DNA from: Marasmius tenuissimus
Taxonomy: Eukaryota; Basidiomycota; Agaricomycetes; Agaricales; Marasmiaceae
Length of the DNA stretch: 64,000 nucleotides
Assembly (NCBI GenBank): GCA_029532415.1
Contig: JAQOTA010000052.1
Span: 2,108,001 to 2,172,000, forward strand
Reading direction: 5' to 3'
Shown: in pieces, positions 11,784-22,842 of the stretch
How the letters are laid out: every line of letters starts with the position of its first letter
How positions within the stretch are numbered: position 1 is the stretch's first letter
The notes under the pieces: model-generated
What the model was told of the DNA's origin: nothing
Database searches by the model: none
What the model saw: only the letters and a program-made list of their open reading frames with translations
Position numbers and translations under genes: made by a program

Positions 11784-12402
11784 AAGGGAGTTTTGCGCGC
11801 GTTTTAGATTAACTTTTATGTGGTTCGAAGTTCAGTGAGTGTGTATTGGTATTGTAATTTCGGAATTCTAGTAACTTTCATCGTAAGTATAGACAGTGTA
11901 CATCGGCGGCCGAGATCAGTAATATATAGGGATGAAACAAATAGCGTATAAAGAGGTGTTAAGTAGTAAGTACAACTTTTGGGATTCGAGAAGTAACGCG
12001 CGTTAATGGAATGGTATTCCGTGGCGGTCCACCCAGTGGCCAGTCGGGAAATGAGTATGGTTTATGATACAAAAGAACAAACAAGTGGAGGAAAAGCCCG
12101 ATGACGGCTGGGTGGCGCATTTTTGGTAGTCAGTGGGGTGTTGGGAAGTTGCAGTGAACATTCTGAGTAACGCGAGGAAACGGACGAACAGTATTAGCAG
12201 GTATAAAGCAATTGAGCTGGGTACAATAGGTTTCGGGATCGGAATTTGATAAGGACGTCCAGCGCAGCGTGGTGCATGAAAGACGAAGGCGTGTGTAATT
12301 TTTAGTCCACGAATAGATAGAAACGAGTAGCGGGCTGTCAACTGCTGTAAGTCGATATATCAGATCGTGGTGGCTCAAACAAGTATCACGCGGAGCCCGT
12401 AC
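11784..12402. other. Intergenic between convergent genes
   Basis: 3' flanks of the monooxygenase (plus) and the homeodomain gene (minus). Short open frames on the minus strand have no protein-like composition. Nothing else seen. Confidence 0.4.
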
Positions 12403-14100
12403 CTATATACGAACGTCCTGTCGGTGGAAAGTGAGCAACAGCAGCGCGTCCTCGATTTTGATCCCACTCTTGGAAAGCACATTATCCGAGTCTACCAGGG
12501 TGGGCTCAATAGCTGCCAAGCTAAGAGTTTTGAGCGACACCCGCGGTAAGGAAGGCAGAGGACAGGCGTATGTGTTTTCTGCGGGAATAGACGGAGACTC
12601 GGACCTGGGTGTTACAGCCTCCTCGTCTTCATCTTCGCTCCCCGAGTAAGTTCCGGGAGCAGTGTCGTTCCCGTTCGCCGATGAAGAGCTTGAATGCATG
12701 GAAGGTGAACCTGAACGAGATACGGAAGCGTAGGTCTCGACGCCAACAGGGTAGTAGTCGTCCTCGTCCCCACTACCTGCCTTTTTCGCATGCCTCCGAC
12801 GTGTTTGACGAAGATTTCGGAACCAATTGGTCACTTTACCGAGGTCCCTATATAATGATAATGAGATCAGCTATGATGTTCGCCTAATCCAGGTACAAGC
12901 CTGGGAAGGGAAAAAAGTGAGTGTCAACTCACATTCCAACCTCCTGGGCAAGTGCCGTCCGTTCCTCGACTGAAGGATGAGCATTTCGATGGTAAAGTTC
13001 ATTGAGTGCAGCAAGCTGGTGAGGCTCAGGTCGTGTTCGTCTCGGTCGTGACGTCATGGCTTGTGACACAGAATAAGGCGTGGTGCTTCGGCGCGGGTTC
13101 GATCGACGTGAAAGATTTTCTTCCTGATAGGAATATGCTGGTGAGACACTGCGTCTAATCTGAGTCGCTAGAGGCGGGAGCGAAGGGTGACTCGTGGGCG
13201 GAGGAAGACCCAATGAAGGGTGATAGTGAGTCGATGGAGGGAATCCTGAGTATGCTCGGCCGTCATTCAGCACGGCATCTGGGTGGTAGAGCTCATCCTC
13301 TTTCTTCTTTTTGGCAATGCTGCGCTGATTTTGGAACCAATTTGTTACACTTTGATAACGCCTAGACATGAGAGGTGGGTTAGTATTGCGGCGGTATGTA
13401 CGTAAACCCGACTATGAATGGAGAGCAACATACATTCCGATGCGGTCTGCCAGAGCCTGCCTTTGCTCCGTTGACGGGTGAGCGGCGACATGGAAGAGCT
13501 TCCTCAGTTCTTCGGTCTGCTCTGGGGTAGGGCGCACTCTCATTCTGCTGCGAGAACTTGCGTCGTCGGAAAGAATTTGAGTGTGATCGGGACTGGAACC
13601 GTAGAATTGAGGCCAGCCGAGTGCGGGGTTAAACGATTGAAGTGATGATGGGCGCTGAGGGTAGTCTATTGACGAATACTGATCGTCTTCGAAATACTCT
13701 TCGTGTTGGTTCGAGCCTGGAATAGCTGAAGATGGCACATGATTTATAGGCGGCGAATCTCGCTCTGGCGCAGACCGGTTGACTGTTCTCTTCTTTGAGC
13801 TGGCCCGCTTGTTCTGGAACCAAGCGTTAACAGTCTTTGTTTCCCTGAAAAATGTGGTAATTATTAGAAGCGACAAGACAAAGAGGCATTGAGAGGTGAT
13901 ACGCACATGCCGAGTCGTTCTGCCAAAGATATCCTCAACTCCAGAGCAGGATGCTCATCTCGTTCATACAGCTCGTTCAAAGCAGCCAGCTGAGCTGGTG
14001 AATGTCTGTGTCGGGGCTTCTTCTGCCTATCTCTAGAAATGTCTGAAGGACTGGAGTGAGCGACGGGAGGCATATTCACCACTGCTTTCGAGAACGACAA
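12403..14100 (-). CDS. Triple-homeodomain transcription factor
   Basis: Exons 14100-13907, 13844-13434, 13361-12933 and 12847-12403 join exactly to 492 aa. Three homeodomains are visible. HD1 spans about residues 25-88 (helix 3 VNAWFQNKR), HD2 about 163-225 (VTNWFQNQR) and HD3 about 306-368 (VTNWFRNLR). Each keeps the invariant W-F-x-N-x-R of the recognition helix, so all could bind DNA. Each intron splits a homeodomain at the same place, in phase 2 inside the Met codon of a conserved Leu/Ile/Val-Gly-Met between helices 2 and 3. The tail from about 370 is Ser/acidic-rich and could act as an activation or interaction region. Basidiomycete homeodomain factors control mating and fruiting development; these are not the HD1/HD2 mating proteins by layout. 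An alternative start is Met at 14073. Confidence 0.88.
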
Positions 14101-14153
14101 AAAGCAGCGGAACGAGGTGATGGAAAGAGGGAAAGAGTTGATTCAGCAGAAAC

Positions 14154-14161
14154 CCATATAA
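14154..14161 (-). promoter_or_regulatory. TATA-like element upstream of the homeodomain gene
   Basis: On the minus strand a TTATATGG-type sequence lies about 55 nt before the first ATG at 14100. Confidence 0.25.
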
Positions 14162-15604
14162 GCGTGACAAAATAGTGATAATTATTGAAAATGAAAAAGG
14201 GCGTCTGTATCTCCTGTTGCTGTCGGTATTCCCACGCTAATTCCTTGTTCTGCTACTTCCACTGACCCTCAACAGTTCTTTCTGACCGTGTACTATTCCA
14301 CCTTTCAAATCACTCTCCAGACTATATTTTCGACCCCTCTCAGCACTATAGCTTGCTTTCAATATCACGCATCAAAATGTTACGGCTCTCTTGTCAGTAG
14401 TTCCTATTGGCCCGATTTGGATATACTGCATCATTATCATTCGTTGCAAAATGACTCTGAGCATCATCTGTTTTGCATCGCCAATTGACCCAGGTGCGGT
14501 TATGCTAATTTATTTGGGGGGTCTAGGTGTATTGCAATCCGCCAACTCTATGGTACGTCCGTTTCCAATATTAAGCATTCATGAATCGCGGTAACTGATC
14601 CATTCGTAGGTTTTCTTGGGATGTTTAAAGCCTCTTTTGTGCATATTGGGGTGCTTCGTGGTTGGTCGGAATGTGGCCGTGGCCATGGGATCACAGTAAA
14701 CCCCATCCGGGCCAACCGTCTTTGACTCGCTGCGTGGCAGAGTCGTGTCTCTTTAACACGTACCCTAAGATGGACGCTTTTGATAAGCACATTCTTTCTT
14801 TAACAAGCAGATGTTTGAGAATGTTCCAACACACGCGTCTGTCATGAGCCTGTTCAGTGCGCTCGCCGGTTGTTTGGACCGATCTTCTTCCCGAATTCAA
14901 CATAAACAGCCTTGACTACTCCCGCCTGGGTCGGCCTCCCAGATATCCCCTCTCATCACAAGTGAGATACACGGTGAGATAGATTTCCAGCTTCTTGACG
15001 TCATTCAAATACTTTATGCATTGAATAGATCTTGAGCCTGAGGGCAAGCGAGCGCTCGGAGGCGCTCGGGCTCAACGACCCTAAATCCAAGGGGTCGTAT
15101 GATGGTCACCGGCAAATTGACAGGATCGTCGGGTGAAGTGGTCGTGTTTCCCACTCACATCGAATTTATAACTGTTCCTGCCATTCCTTCTGATGCTACA
15201 GTTTCTCCCCATACTGCTCGTTGCGGAAGCCGTTTTGCGGCAGTCTGCGGCCCTCGTCCTATTAGGTGCAACTGCTTGTGACGACGACGTTGACATAGGC
15301 GTTGTCAAGCACCGGTACCTACGGACATAGGATAGTGACCTGTAGTGACACCGGCAGACTCCATAACATGCATCGTTGGATACACAAAACTCCGGCAAGT
15401 CGTCGACCATTCTGCCCAGCCCCATCTATTTTTCCGACTATTACTGATGATTCTCACAGGCTCATGGTCCCGCAAGTCTGTTCCTCGCTTCTGAAGCAAC
15501 ATGGCAAGCACCATACTTAGGAAAACGAGTGATCATGAGGATACTCGCAATGGGTATGCATAAGAGGATCGGCCCACTTTGCTAAGCAAGAAGCCTACGT
15601 ACGG
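14162..15604. other. Intergenic, about 1.4 kb
   Basis: Contains only short, unsupported frames on both strands. A small GC-rich palindromic stretch around 15045-15075 (GCGAGCGCTCGGAGGCGCTC) may fold as a hairpin. No gene or repeat family recognised. Confidence 0.4.
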
Positions 15605-15611
15605 GTATTTA
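15605..15611 (+). promoter_or_regulatory. TATA-like element of the first dienelactone hydrolase gene
   Basis: TATTTAA lies about 40 nt before the ATG at 15650. Confidence 0.4.
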
Positions 15612-15649
15612 AGAATCAGGTCGTATCAAAAGGAACGAACGCACCAAAA

Positions 15650-16636
15650 ATGCTGTCAAAGTTACTCCTTGTACTCGCGGGCTATCAAGCATTGGCCTCA
15701 GCCAGTGTCGTACCTCTCGACCCTCACCTCCACAGCCCCGACTCGTTCCAAATCTTGGAAGGAACCCCAGTCGGGGAAATCGTGAAGATCGGAGGGGTTG
15801 ACACTTACGTCACATTGCCTAAAGGCCCTGTTGCGGATCGCGCTGTGGTTTATCTGACCGACATCTTTGGTCTGGCTCTCGTGAACAGCAAGCTTTTGGT
15901 ACGTCTTCAACTCCTCTCTCAACGCTGGCTACAGCTAACCGAATGGCTGAAGGCAGACCAATTCGCTGAAGCTGGCTTCGCAGTTTACGCACCTGACTAC
16001 CTCAACGGAGACCCTGTTCCAGTAGACGACCCCACGTTCAACATGACTGCGTGGAGTCTCAGACATGGGCCCGAACAAACCCTTCCTCCTCTTCGTGCAG
16101 TTCTCGCAGCTCTCAGAGAGTCAGGTGTGAAGAGAATCGGCGCCACCGGCTACTGCTTTGGTGGCAGGTATACGACTACGCTTTCCCAGACCAACGAAAT
16201 CGAAGTGAGTTAAACATAGCGTACACTCCCACATTCATAAGGTACTGAGTTTTTAAACTCCTTTTTCAGGTTGGGGTAATGGCACACCCAAGTTCCTTGA
16301 TCGTTCCGGACGACTTTAACATCATCGTTGCCAATAGCAGTGTTCCTATCGAGATTCACAATGCCGAGTTGGATAGTAAGTCGAGAAAAAGTCCCAAGTA
16401 ACCCCTGGTTCTCTACTGACGCCGATACGTTCCTTACAGCTGGCTTCACACCTGCGTTGGCAAAAACGACGGATGGCGTTATGGAGGGATATGAACCTGG
16501 GTATGAACGATTCCAATATGCTGGCGTTGGGCATGGATTCGCTGTTCGACCGGCGAACGCCAGCGACCCAGTGCAGATTCAGGCTATGCAAACGGCTCGG
16601 AAGAGAACCGTCGATTTCTTCAACGAACATCTCTAG
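15650..16636 (+). CDS. Secreted dienelactone-hydrolase-family protein, copy 1
   Basis: Exons 15650-15898, 15953-16204, 16270-16375 and 16440-16636 join to 267 aa. Residues 1-20 (MLSKLLLVLAGYQALASAS) form a signal peptide, so the enzyme probably enters the secretory pathway. The alpha/beta-hydrolase core shows the nucleophile elbow GYCFGG (Cys near residue 151), the same Cys elbow used by bacterial dienelactone hydrolase, and the histidine motif GVGHGFAVR near the C-terminus. The acid residue probably lies in PIEIHNAELD. Family members hydrolyse dienelactones or other small esters; the natural substrate is unknown. The first intron is 54 nt and open in frame, so retention would still give a readable protein; the acceptor GAAG was chosen by alignment with copy 2. 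The gene is a tandem paralogue of the one at 17390, with all three introns at matching positions. Confidence 0.88.
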
Positions 16637-17308
16637 GGTTACCCCCCCTCGGGACCTAACCGTGAATGGAGTTTTTATGCTAGTATTGAAATGCTACGTC
16701 CTCTTGTTCCGTCATGTCGCCAAGGTTCCTCGCTGACCCTGAGAACTGAAACCCAACACAAGAAGTATATCGGTATGAACGTTCATCTTCCCCGCCAGAG
16801 GTGTTGATGTTTGACAGGTTTCGCTTCAGTTCAAATCTCAAGGCGTATCCGGCCACTGATTCGTTTCGGATCACTGATAAAGTTCTCCGCGCTCTCGCAT
16901 TATCCTCTCTGAAACCCGTGTGACACCAAATCGTTGCTAAGCTTGCTGTGGTGACCGGGGGTCAACAGAATTCAAAGTCCATAAGTCCATGCGGTTGCAT
17001 CAGACGGTTGACCTCCGTCTGAAAAGTCTGTTTTCATCTACCACGCTCACTCACTAACCGTCAACCCATCTCTGATGAAGACAGCCTTGTAACTCACATC
17101 TCAACACGGACAGTACCCGAAACCCCATGCGTCGGCGGTAGCTAGCTTTTCAAATTTCCCCTTCGGATTTTCGCTGGTAAGCCCGAATCCAATTGTCATC
17201 ACACCGTGGACCAGAATTCGGAAACTAACCGATGTATTCTGATTGCGGTACAGTGTCAGAAGTGGATCTCTCATGACTGATATTTCCGGGAAGGAACGGT
17301 CATGAGGG
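16637..17308. other. Intergenic between the two hydrolase paralogues
   Basis: 3' flank of copy 1 and promoter region of copy 2. No open frame with protein-like composition. A short inverted pair at about 17003-17022 (CAGACGGTTGACCTCCGTCTG) could form a small stem. Confidence 0.4.
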
Positions 17309-17314
17309 TATAAG
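17309..17314 (+). promoter_or_regulatory. TATA-like element of the second dienelactone hydrolase gene
   Basis: TATAAG lies about 76 nt before the ATG at 17390, directly after TCATGAGGG. Confidence 0.35.
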
Positions 17315-17389
17315 AGCGAGTCCTGCGAGATTCTGCGTTTCCTCAGTCACTCCAACCTACTCGCGTAACCACAGCTATATCAAGTCGGT

Positions 17390-18399
17390 ATGTTCTCGAA
17401 ACTGGTCACCTTGGCTTTTGTGGCCGCCACTTCAGTGCAAGCCACCTTCCTTCCCATCATCCCCCATGCGCATAGCCCCGATTCATTCCAGGTTCTCGGT
17501 GGCACGCCACAGGGAGAGATGACAAAGATTGCTGGTGTAGACACCTATGTTTCGCTCCCTCAGGGTGGACAGAAGTGTGAGACTGAGGCGATCGTTCTCC
17601 TCACCGACGTGTTTGGGCTTCCCTTGGTCAACAGCAAGCTTCTTGTGAGTTTGAGAGCCCCCATATATGCTACGAAGAGTACTGGTTTGACACCCTTGAT
17701 CTACAGGCAGACGAATTTGCTTCTAAAGGATACGCAGTGTTTGCTCCGGACTATCTGAACGGAGATCCTGCGCCAGTGGACGACCCTAACTTCAACCTCA
17801 CCGAATGGCTCACGCGTCATGGTCCTGAGCAGACCCTCCCTCCCACCCGGGCAGTCCTCGGGGCTCTCAGAGAAAAGGGCGTAAAGAAGATCGGTGTTAC
17901 CGGATACTGTTTCGGCGGCCTATACACAACACTCCTTTCCCAGGCCAACGAGGTTGAGGTGAGTTTACGGGCTTCCGGCTGGCGGTTTCTCACTGCCATT
18001 TCCCACCTACATGCGGCTCTGACCAAGACTTTCCCTAGGTCGCAGTGATGTCACACCCTAGTCTTCTTACCCTGCCGGACGATATTGAGACCATCGTCGC
18101 GAATAGCACTGTGCCAATCGAGATACATTCGGCTGATTTGGACAGTAAGACCTTTCATTCCCATCCCGAGTTTCCTGAACGCTAACTTGTCAAAAGCCGT
18201 TTTGACCCCTGAGTTGGCTGAGGAAGTCGATAACATCTTCGCGCAAGGCTATGCACCTGGGTATCAAAGGTTCGCATATGAAGGTGTTGGCCATGGATTT
18301 GCCGTGCGCCCGGAAAATGCAAGTGACCCCGTGCAGGTTCAGGCTAAAGAACTGGCCTTCCAGAGAGCAGTAGCCTGGTTTGCGGACCACGGTCTCTGA
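17390..18399 (+). CDS. Secreted dienelactone-hydrolase-family protein, copy 2
   Basis: Exons 17390-17644, 17707-17958, 18039-18144 and 18197-18399 join to 271 aa. A signal peptide (MFSKLVTLAFVAATSVQA) is followed by the family core. The segments HSPDSFQVLGGTP, VFAPDYLNGDPAPVDDP, RHGPEQTLPP, the nucleophile elbow GYCFGG and the histidine motif GVGHGFAVRPENASDP closely match copy 1. Intron phases (0, 0, 1) match copy 1 as well, so the pair arose by tandem duplication. Divergence is spread evenly and all catalytic motifs are kept, so both copies are probably functional. Copy 2 has an extra Gln-Lys-Cys insertion near residue 63 before the conserved LLTDVFGLPLVNSKLL segment. Substrate unknown. Confidence 0.88.
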
Positions 18400-18551
18400 T
18401 TATCGGGCTGGAGACTGTATGTAAGTATGATTTACGGACTGCCTGAATGACAGGTAGCCATATACTACTCTGTGTTCTCATACATCGATATCGACGGCTA
18501 CACTAGTATACATGTTATCACAGATTACTTATTTGCAGACAGCACTAGGCT

Positions 18552-19497
18552 TCACGCGCCAACACGATTTTTAGCACGGGAGGTCACATACCACCTGAGT
18601 TTGACAGTCTGATATGCCATTGGTGGATATGTTGTGGGGGATTTTGTCCTTCGGACATGGCGCCACCGACCGGACTGGTAGAGACGCATCTGATTACCTT
18701 CCCGATACGCAGAAGGACCCATCCACTGTCCCCTGACTGGGGCTCCCGAAGGCTGAAGAGCTTTATTATCGTGGAGGTCGAACTTGAGCTTTCCAACACT
18801 GTCCGCGATTGCGTACATCTATGATAAATAAGGATCATGAGCAACTGAATAGATGGAAGCAAAGTGAATGTCGATGTGCCTGATCCTTATCCCTGTCGAT
18901 GGTTTCTAACTCGAGGACCAGCTCCTCTAACCCTTGGATGCCTTTTAGGTGAGCTGTCCACCCAGTCTTGAGCGCGAGCCTGTTGTTATTCTCCCAAAAC
19001 CACCAGTCACTGTGTCGGATCGTAATGTGGAGCGAACGGGGTCGGAATTTCGAGTGTTGTGTGAGACTCTCGAAACCGTTCCCTTCGAGCCAGAACAGCT
19101 GAGTGAATAAGTGGACACGATTCACAGATTCCAACTGCGCGTTGGGTAGTGAATTGAAGAAGTCCATGGGGCTTTTCTCGGAGCGGGATGGGGGACCACG
19201 ACTCGGACCACACCAGAAAACGTGGTCATTGAGAGCGATCGGAAGACGATAAGTCTCCAGATAAATCTGGCGGCAAGTTTGGAGGAGAGCTGTGTCTACT
19301 CCATCACGATAGAGGAAATCGGGACGGTAATGGAAGGCGTCATGCTCAAATGGACGAGATTTGTCGTAAGAAGCAAGTAAAACGTGACGGAAGATTATCG
19401 TTCGAAGTTCAGGAGGGATGTAAGAGAACAGAGGGCTCTGATGCTGGTCACAGACTTGCTGGTCAACCAGCCTCTGTGCCAGCACACTCATGGACAT
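18552..19497 (-). CDS. DUF7730-like fungal protein
   Basis: Exons 19497-18880 and 18818-18552 join to 294 aa with no frame error. The N-terminal part reads SYIPPELRTIIFRHVLL, then LLQTCRQIYLETYRLP, the pattern of the fungal DUF7730 family, an F-box-like helical region followed by conserved TCRQIYxE. The middle contains LHITIRHSDWWFWENN and GLEELVLELETID, as expected for its C-terminal half. The function of the family is unknown. The join DKDQ-MYAIADS needs an intron that starts GC (18879) and ends AG (18819), 61 nt. No GT donor nearby restores the frame. If that intron is not used the protein would stop after 220 aa. Confidence 0.7.
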
Positions 19498-19536
19498 TGG
19501 TGTTGATCTGCTAGTTGTCTGAACTCGTGGGGCGGC

Positions 19537-19544
19537 CTTTTATA
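19537..19544 (-). promoter_or_regulatory. TATA box of the DUF7730-like gene
   Basis: TATAAAAG on the minus strand, 40 nt before the ATG at 19497, a typical fungal distance. Confidence 0.5.
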
Positions 19545-19705
19545 CGTTCAGGCGTGATATGATTAGACCTGTAGTGACTGGCCATGGGACAACGTAAGGC
19601 GGCTCCGCGCAGGGACCGATCAAAAATGAGTACTGAACTTTAATCCAAGCGTCAGCAGGTACTTGAGCATATAGGATAGGTAGAGCGATTAAATATTATA
19701 CGAGA

Positions 19706-21235
19706 TTACTGTGGTATCATGCCAGCCTTCTTTTCCTTGAACCTGGCACGGGTGGCAGCTCTTGCCAAACGTTTATCCTCCGCGACGGGATCAACGAACT
19801 TCGCACCCACGTCGATAAAGTGAATATCAGGTCGGCCTTCCTTCTTGGAGACGACCGGCTCTTTGGGCCATTTGATAAACTCAGTGTCGGCGATGGCGGG
19901 TAAGTATCGAACATCCTTCTCCTTCCTCGCTCGCTCGGCCATGCGGACTGCCGTTCGTTTGGCATGTTCAAGGGACGCTGGGACGATGGGTTCCTATAAA
20001 TGTATTAGCCTGGGTGAGAAGGATCGTGATATATAGCGGGAACGTACACCGCCGCTCTCAGGGGTGGTCTCCCAATATGAACGTTGGTATCTTTGGCGAG
20101 CGGCATCACGATTTTCAGCTTCTTCCAATGAGTCCGCTTGAGTGACGTCGTATCTTGCATGATTGGTTTGCTTAGGCATGTCCGAACGAGCGGCCAGAAG
20201 TCTCTCCATGCCTCGCACGAATCCAGTTTGTAAAGGTTTTCCCTGGTGATAACATATCAGTCAAGTGTGACAAGGAAAGAGCGATAATGAATGAGCGAAG
20301 TCAGATGGGGTTGTAATAGGTGTAATCACTACCTGGGCGTGTAAGGCACCCGGGTATTCTCTTCCATTTTGCGAATGAATGTATATTCTCATCCTATCCA
20401 CAAACGGAGGGGAAGGACTCGTGCGCTTACCTCCTATGAACAGTAAAGACACGTCCGAGATCAGTATCGAGAGAAATGCCCAGCGAAAACCAAATACCTA
20501 AAGACGTAAAGCATGATTAGTATGTTGTTTCAAGTGAGATAGATGAAGATAGAGATCAGAATTGGATTTAAAAAAGTTGAAACCATGTAGGTGTCTTAAA
20601 GACTAATCGTTTGAAGCATCATGTAGACACGCCGCGAAAAAGGATTCGTACGAACCTTTATCCATGCTTTCTCCATTCCCTTCAGCCGTAAGATAGCGTC
20701 GACACGCTTCAAGCTGACGTGGTAACGCTGAGAGAGAGTCCGTATGTTGTTTTTGACAGGATCCTTCATGTAATCGTCGTACATCTTGTCCTTCAACGAA
20801 TCACTTAACGGTGGTGGGGGTTTGAAGGACCGGTTCAAGGGAAACGGCTGCAAGAACGAACCGGGTCGTGTCAGTCAACATATTGCTCGTGAAAGTAATA
20901 GGACATCACTCAACTCCGTCTCTTCCGACCCACTGACGGGGTGCTGCAGTCTTGTATTGTTGTGCAAAGGTCGCCATGAAGATACGGTATGACTGTGCAT
21001 TCTCGTCTGCTCCCTTCATAGGGTTCGAGTCCTCTGCCTCATCAGCTGCCATCTGCTCCTCAAAGGCAGCATCAATTTCCTCCGATTCTGCCAACTCTTC
21101 CAGAGATGCAGGCTCGGGTGCCTGCTCAGCGTAGCGTGGTAGACTGTAAGAAAGCGCTCTGCGCTGACAAGGAGGATGAGCGAGTCGCAGACATGACTGA
21201 GTGGATCTGAAGAAAACGCGAAGCTGGGAGGACAT
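19706..21235 (-). CDS. bot1: Mitochondrial small-ribosomal-subunit protein mS45 (Bot1p family)
   Basis: Exons 21235-20915, 20847-20656, 20242-20048 and 19993-19706 join to 331 aa. The first ~35 residues are basic and Ser-rich with no acidic residues (RVFFRSTQSCLRLAHPPCQRR), a mitochondrial presequence. The Bot1p-domain hallmark PFPLNRSFKPPPPLSD opens exon 2. It is followed by the helical RYHVSLKRVDAILRLKGMEKAW and, in exon 3, GKPLQTGFVRGMERLL. The C-terminus is basic. The family is a structural component of the fungal mitochondrial ribosome (yeast Mrps35, mS45) needed for mitochondrial translation and respiration. Intron 2 (20243-20655) is long for this window, about 410 nt, and might hide an extra small exon, although the family alignment does not need one. 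Divergent from the eEF2 methyltransferase gene, 125 bp apart. Confidence 0.8.
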
Positions 21236-21278
21236 CAGGTCGGAAACCTGAAAAATTTCTTGTGGTCACTACAAGCGT

Positions 21279-21290
21279 CACGTGCACGTG
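21279..21290. promoter_or_regulatory. Double CACGTG in a 125-bp divergent promoter
   Basis: CACGTGCACGTG is a perfect 12-bp palindrome made of two abutting E-boxes, midway between the mS45 start (21235, minus) and the methyltransferase start (21361, plus). CACGTG is the classic site of bHLH factors such as Cbf1. Co-regulation of the two translation-related genes is inferred. Confidence 0.5.
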
Positions 21291-21360
21291 TTTTCTCTGC
21301 ACGTTCCGAGGTATTCCCACGCACGGTCCTTGGCCCTTAACCGCGTTCATCAGGGATAGG

Positions 21361-22823
21361 ATGCAGGGCAAGATTCAGCCAAAACTATTCCGACTGCTGC
21401 GCGACTATTGCTCTCTCGCTCCTCCGAGACTGATATCTCCTCTGGACAATGTATCTTTCGCGGATCTCAATGAATTTCTAGTCGAGCAGATTCTCTTGAA
21501 CTCGCATCTACAGAAGTTTCCTCCTGCGGGGCAGTACCAAAAATCCTTCTGGAAATCCCTGATCTCTCATCTGGAGCAACTTCAGCGTCATGCAAACGAT
21601 GCAAGTACTGAGTACCTCGCTCAGAAAAACACACCTGTTCGTTCTAATCTTGCCAAAGGACAGTGAACTCGAAATCGATGATCGCATCCTCGAACATTAC
21701 TTATCGTCACTGCCTCCCGGAGCACCGTATGTCGAGCTCCTGATTTTCCTATACTTCTGCTGACTGTCTATGGTCATTTTAGGCCTTCAGGTTCCTCTCA
21801 GGCCAGTGTGCGGGATCAGATATGTGGTTTGGGTCTCCCTATCCGCCAGTCACCGACCAAGTCTTTCATCACGCACCTTTGGAAGTCTGAATCTTCAGCG
21901 GAATGTAGTGACGGCGACATAGACCTAGCCTCATTTCAGACTACGACTTTGCACGAATCAAGGACCACCATTGAGAGTGGCACAACGGGCCTTCGTACGT
22001 GGGGTGCCAGCCTACGGCTTGCGGAGTACCTCATTGCCCACCCTGGTAGTTCTGCGTCCTTTGGTTGCTTTGTGCACCTTTTGATGATTTATGTAGATTT
22101 GATACGGAATAGACGCATTCTGGAGCTAGGGTCAGGAATCGGCTTCCTCGGGATTGTAGTTGCGAGTTTGCAGCAGCTGCTCCGGGGGGTGTCGTCGCTT
22201 TGGTTGACGGATGTAAACGAGGATGTGCTCTCCCAGTGCCGTCAAAATCTCTCCCTGGATTGCAGTGGGTGATCAAGATTTCTCGAATTTTGGCGCCGCT
22301 CCCTCACTTCCCCTCCAGACTTATCGTCGAAGCATCCCGATGTTCACTACAGGACACTGGACTGGTTTGATGCTCTCGAAGATGAGCAAGGAGGTCTCCA
22401 CTCCTTTTTACGGGAATGTAGTGCCGAAATTATCTTGGGTGCAGACGTTGCGAGTACCTTCCTCTCTTCCCTACTTGTACTCGTATACTGATAAGGATAT
22501 TTCCTAGGTGTTTGACCCGAGTCTCGTCGATCCTCTCGCTGCCACACTATCTCAAGCTCTTCGACAGACGAGCCCAACACCTACGGCCATCATAGCACTG
22601 ACCGTACGCAACGAGGAGACGTATCAAAGTTTTCTATCTGCCGTGAAAGGTCACGTAGCCTTTATTGTACCGATCCTACTAGCGACACTGATTTTGTATC
22701 CCAGGCCGTGATATTCAAGTCGAGGAAATAATATTCGAGTGCGAAGCACCCTTGTTTGTCGAGACCGTCGAGGCTTCGGTAGCTCGGGATAACGTGAAAA
22801 TCCTCAGCTTGACGAAAAAATGA
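21361..22823 (+). CDS. EFM3: eEF2-lysine methyltransferase (EFM3 / FAM86 family)
   Basis: Seven exons (21361-21611, 21664-21726, 21783-22045, 22097-22264, 22319-22449, 22508-22649, 22705-22823) join to 378 aa. The N-terminal FAM86 region is followed by the substrate-side motif TTGLRTWGASLRLAEYL. The class-I SAM-binding motif is RILELGSGIGFLGIV, and the acidic loop LTDVNEDVLSQCRQN binds the SAM ribose. ILGADVVFDPSLVDPL is the family's characteristic post-motif, followed by IALTVRNEETYQSFL. The yeast and human members methylate one lysine of elongation factor 2, so this is probably a cytosolic translation-tuning enzyme. The fifth intron appears to use a GC donor (GCGAGT at 22450); an alternative GT donor at 22447 would delete one Val. 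Its 3' half and 3' flank have decayed copies at about 28.3 and 34.5 kb. Confidence 0.87.
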
Positions 22824-22842
22824 ATGAATCTCTTACAACTTG

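Noticed and set aside
15045..15075. GC-rich palindrome as a terminator or origin
   Set aside because: It is short, isolated and not positioned at a gene end; could be chance.
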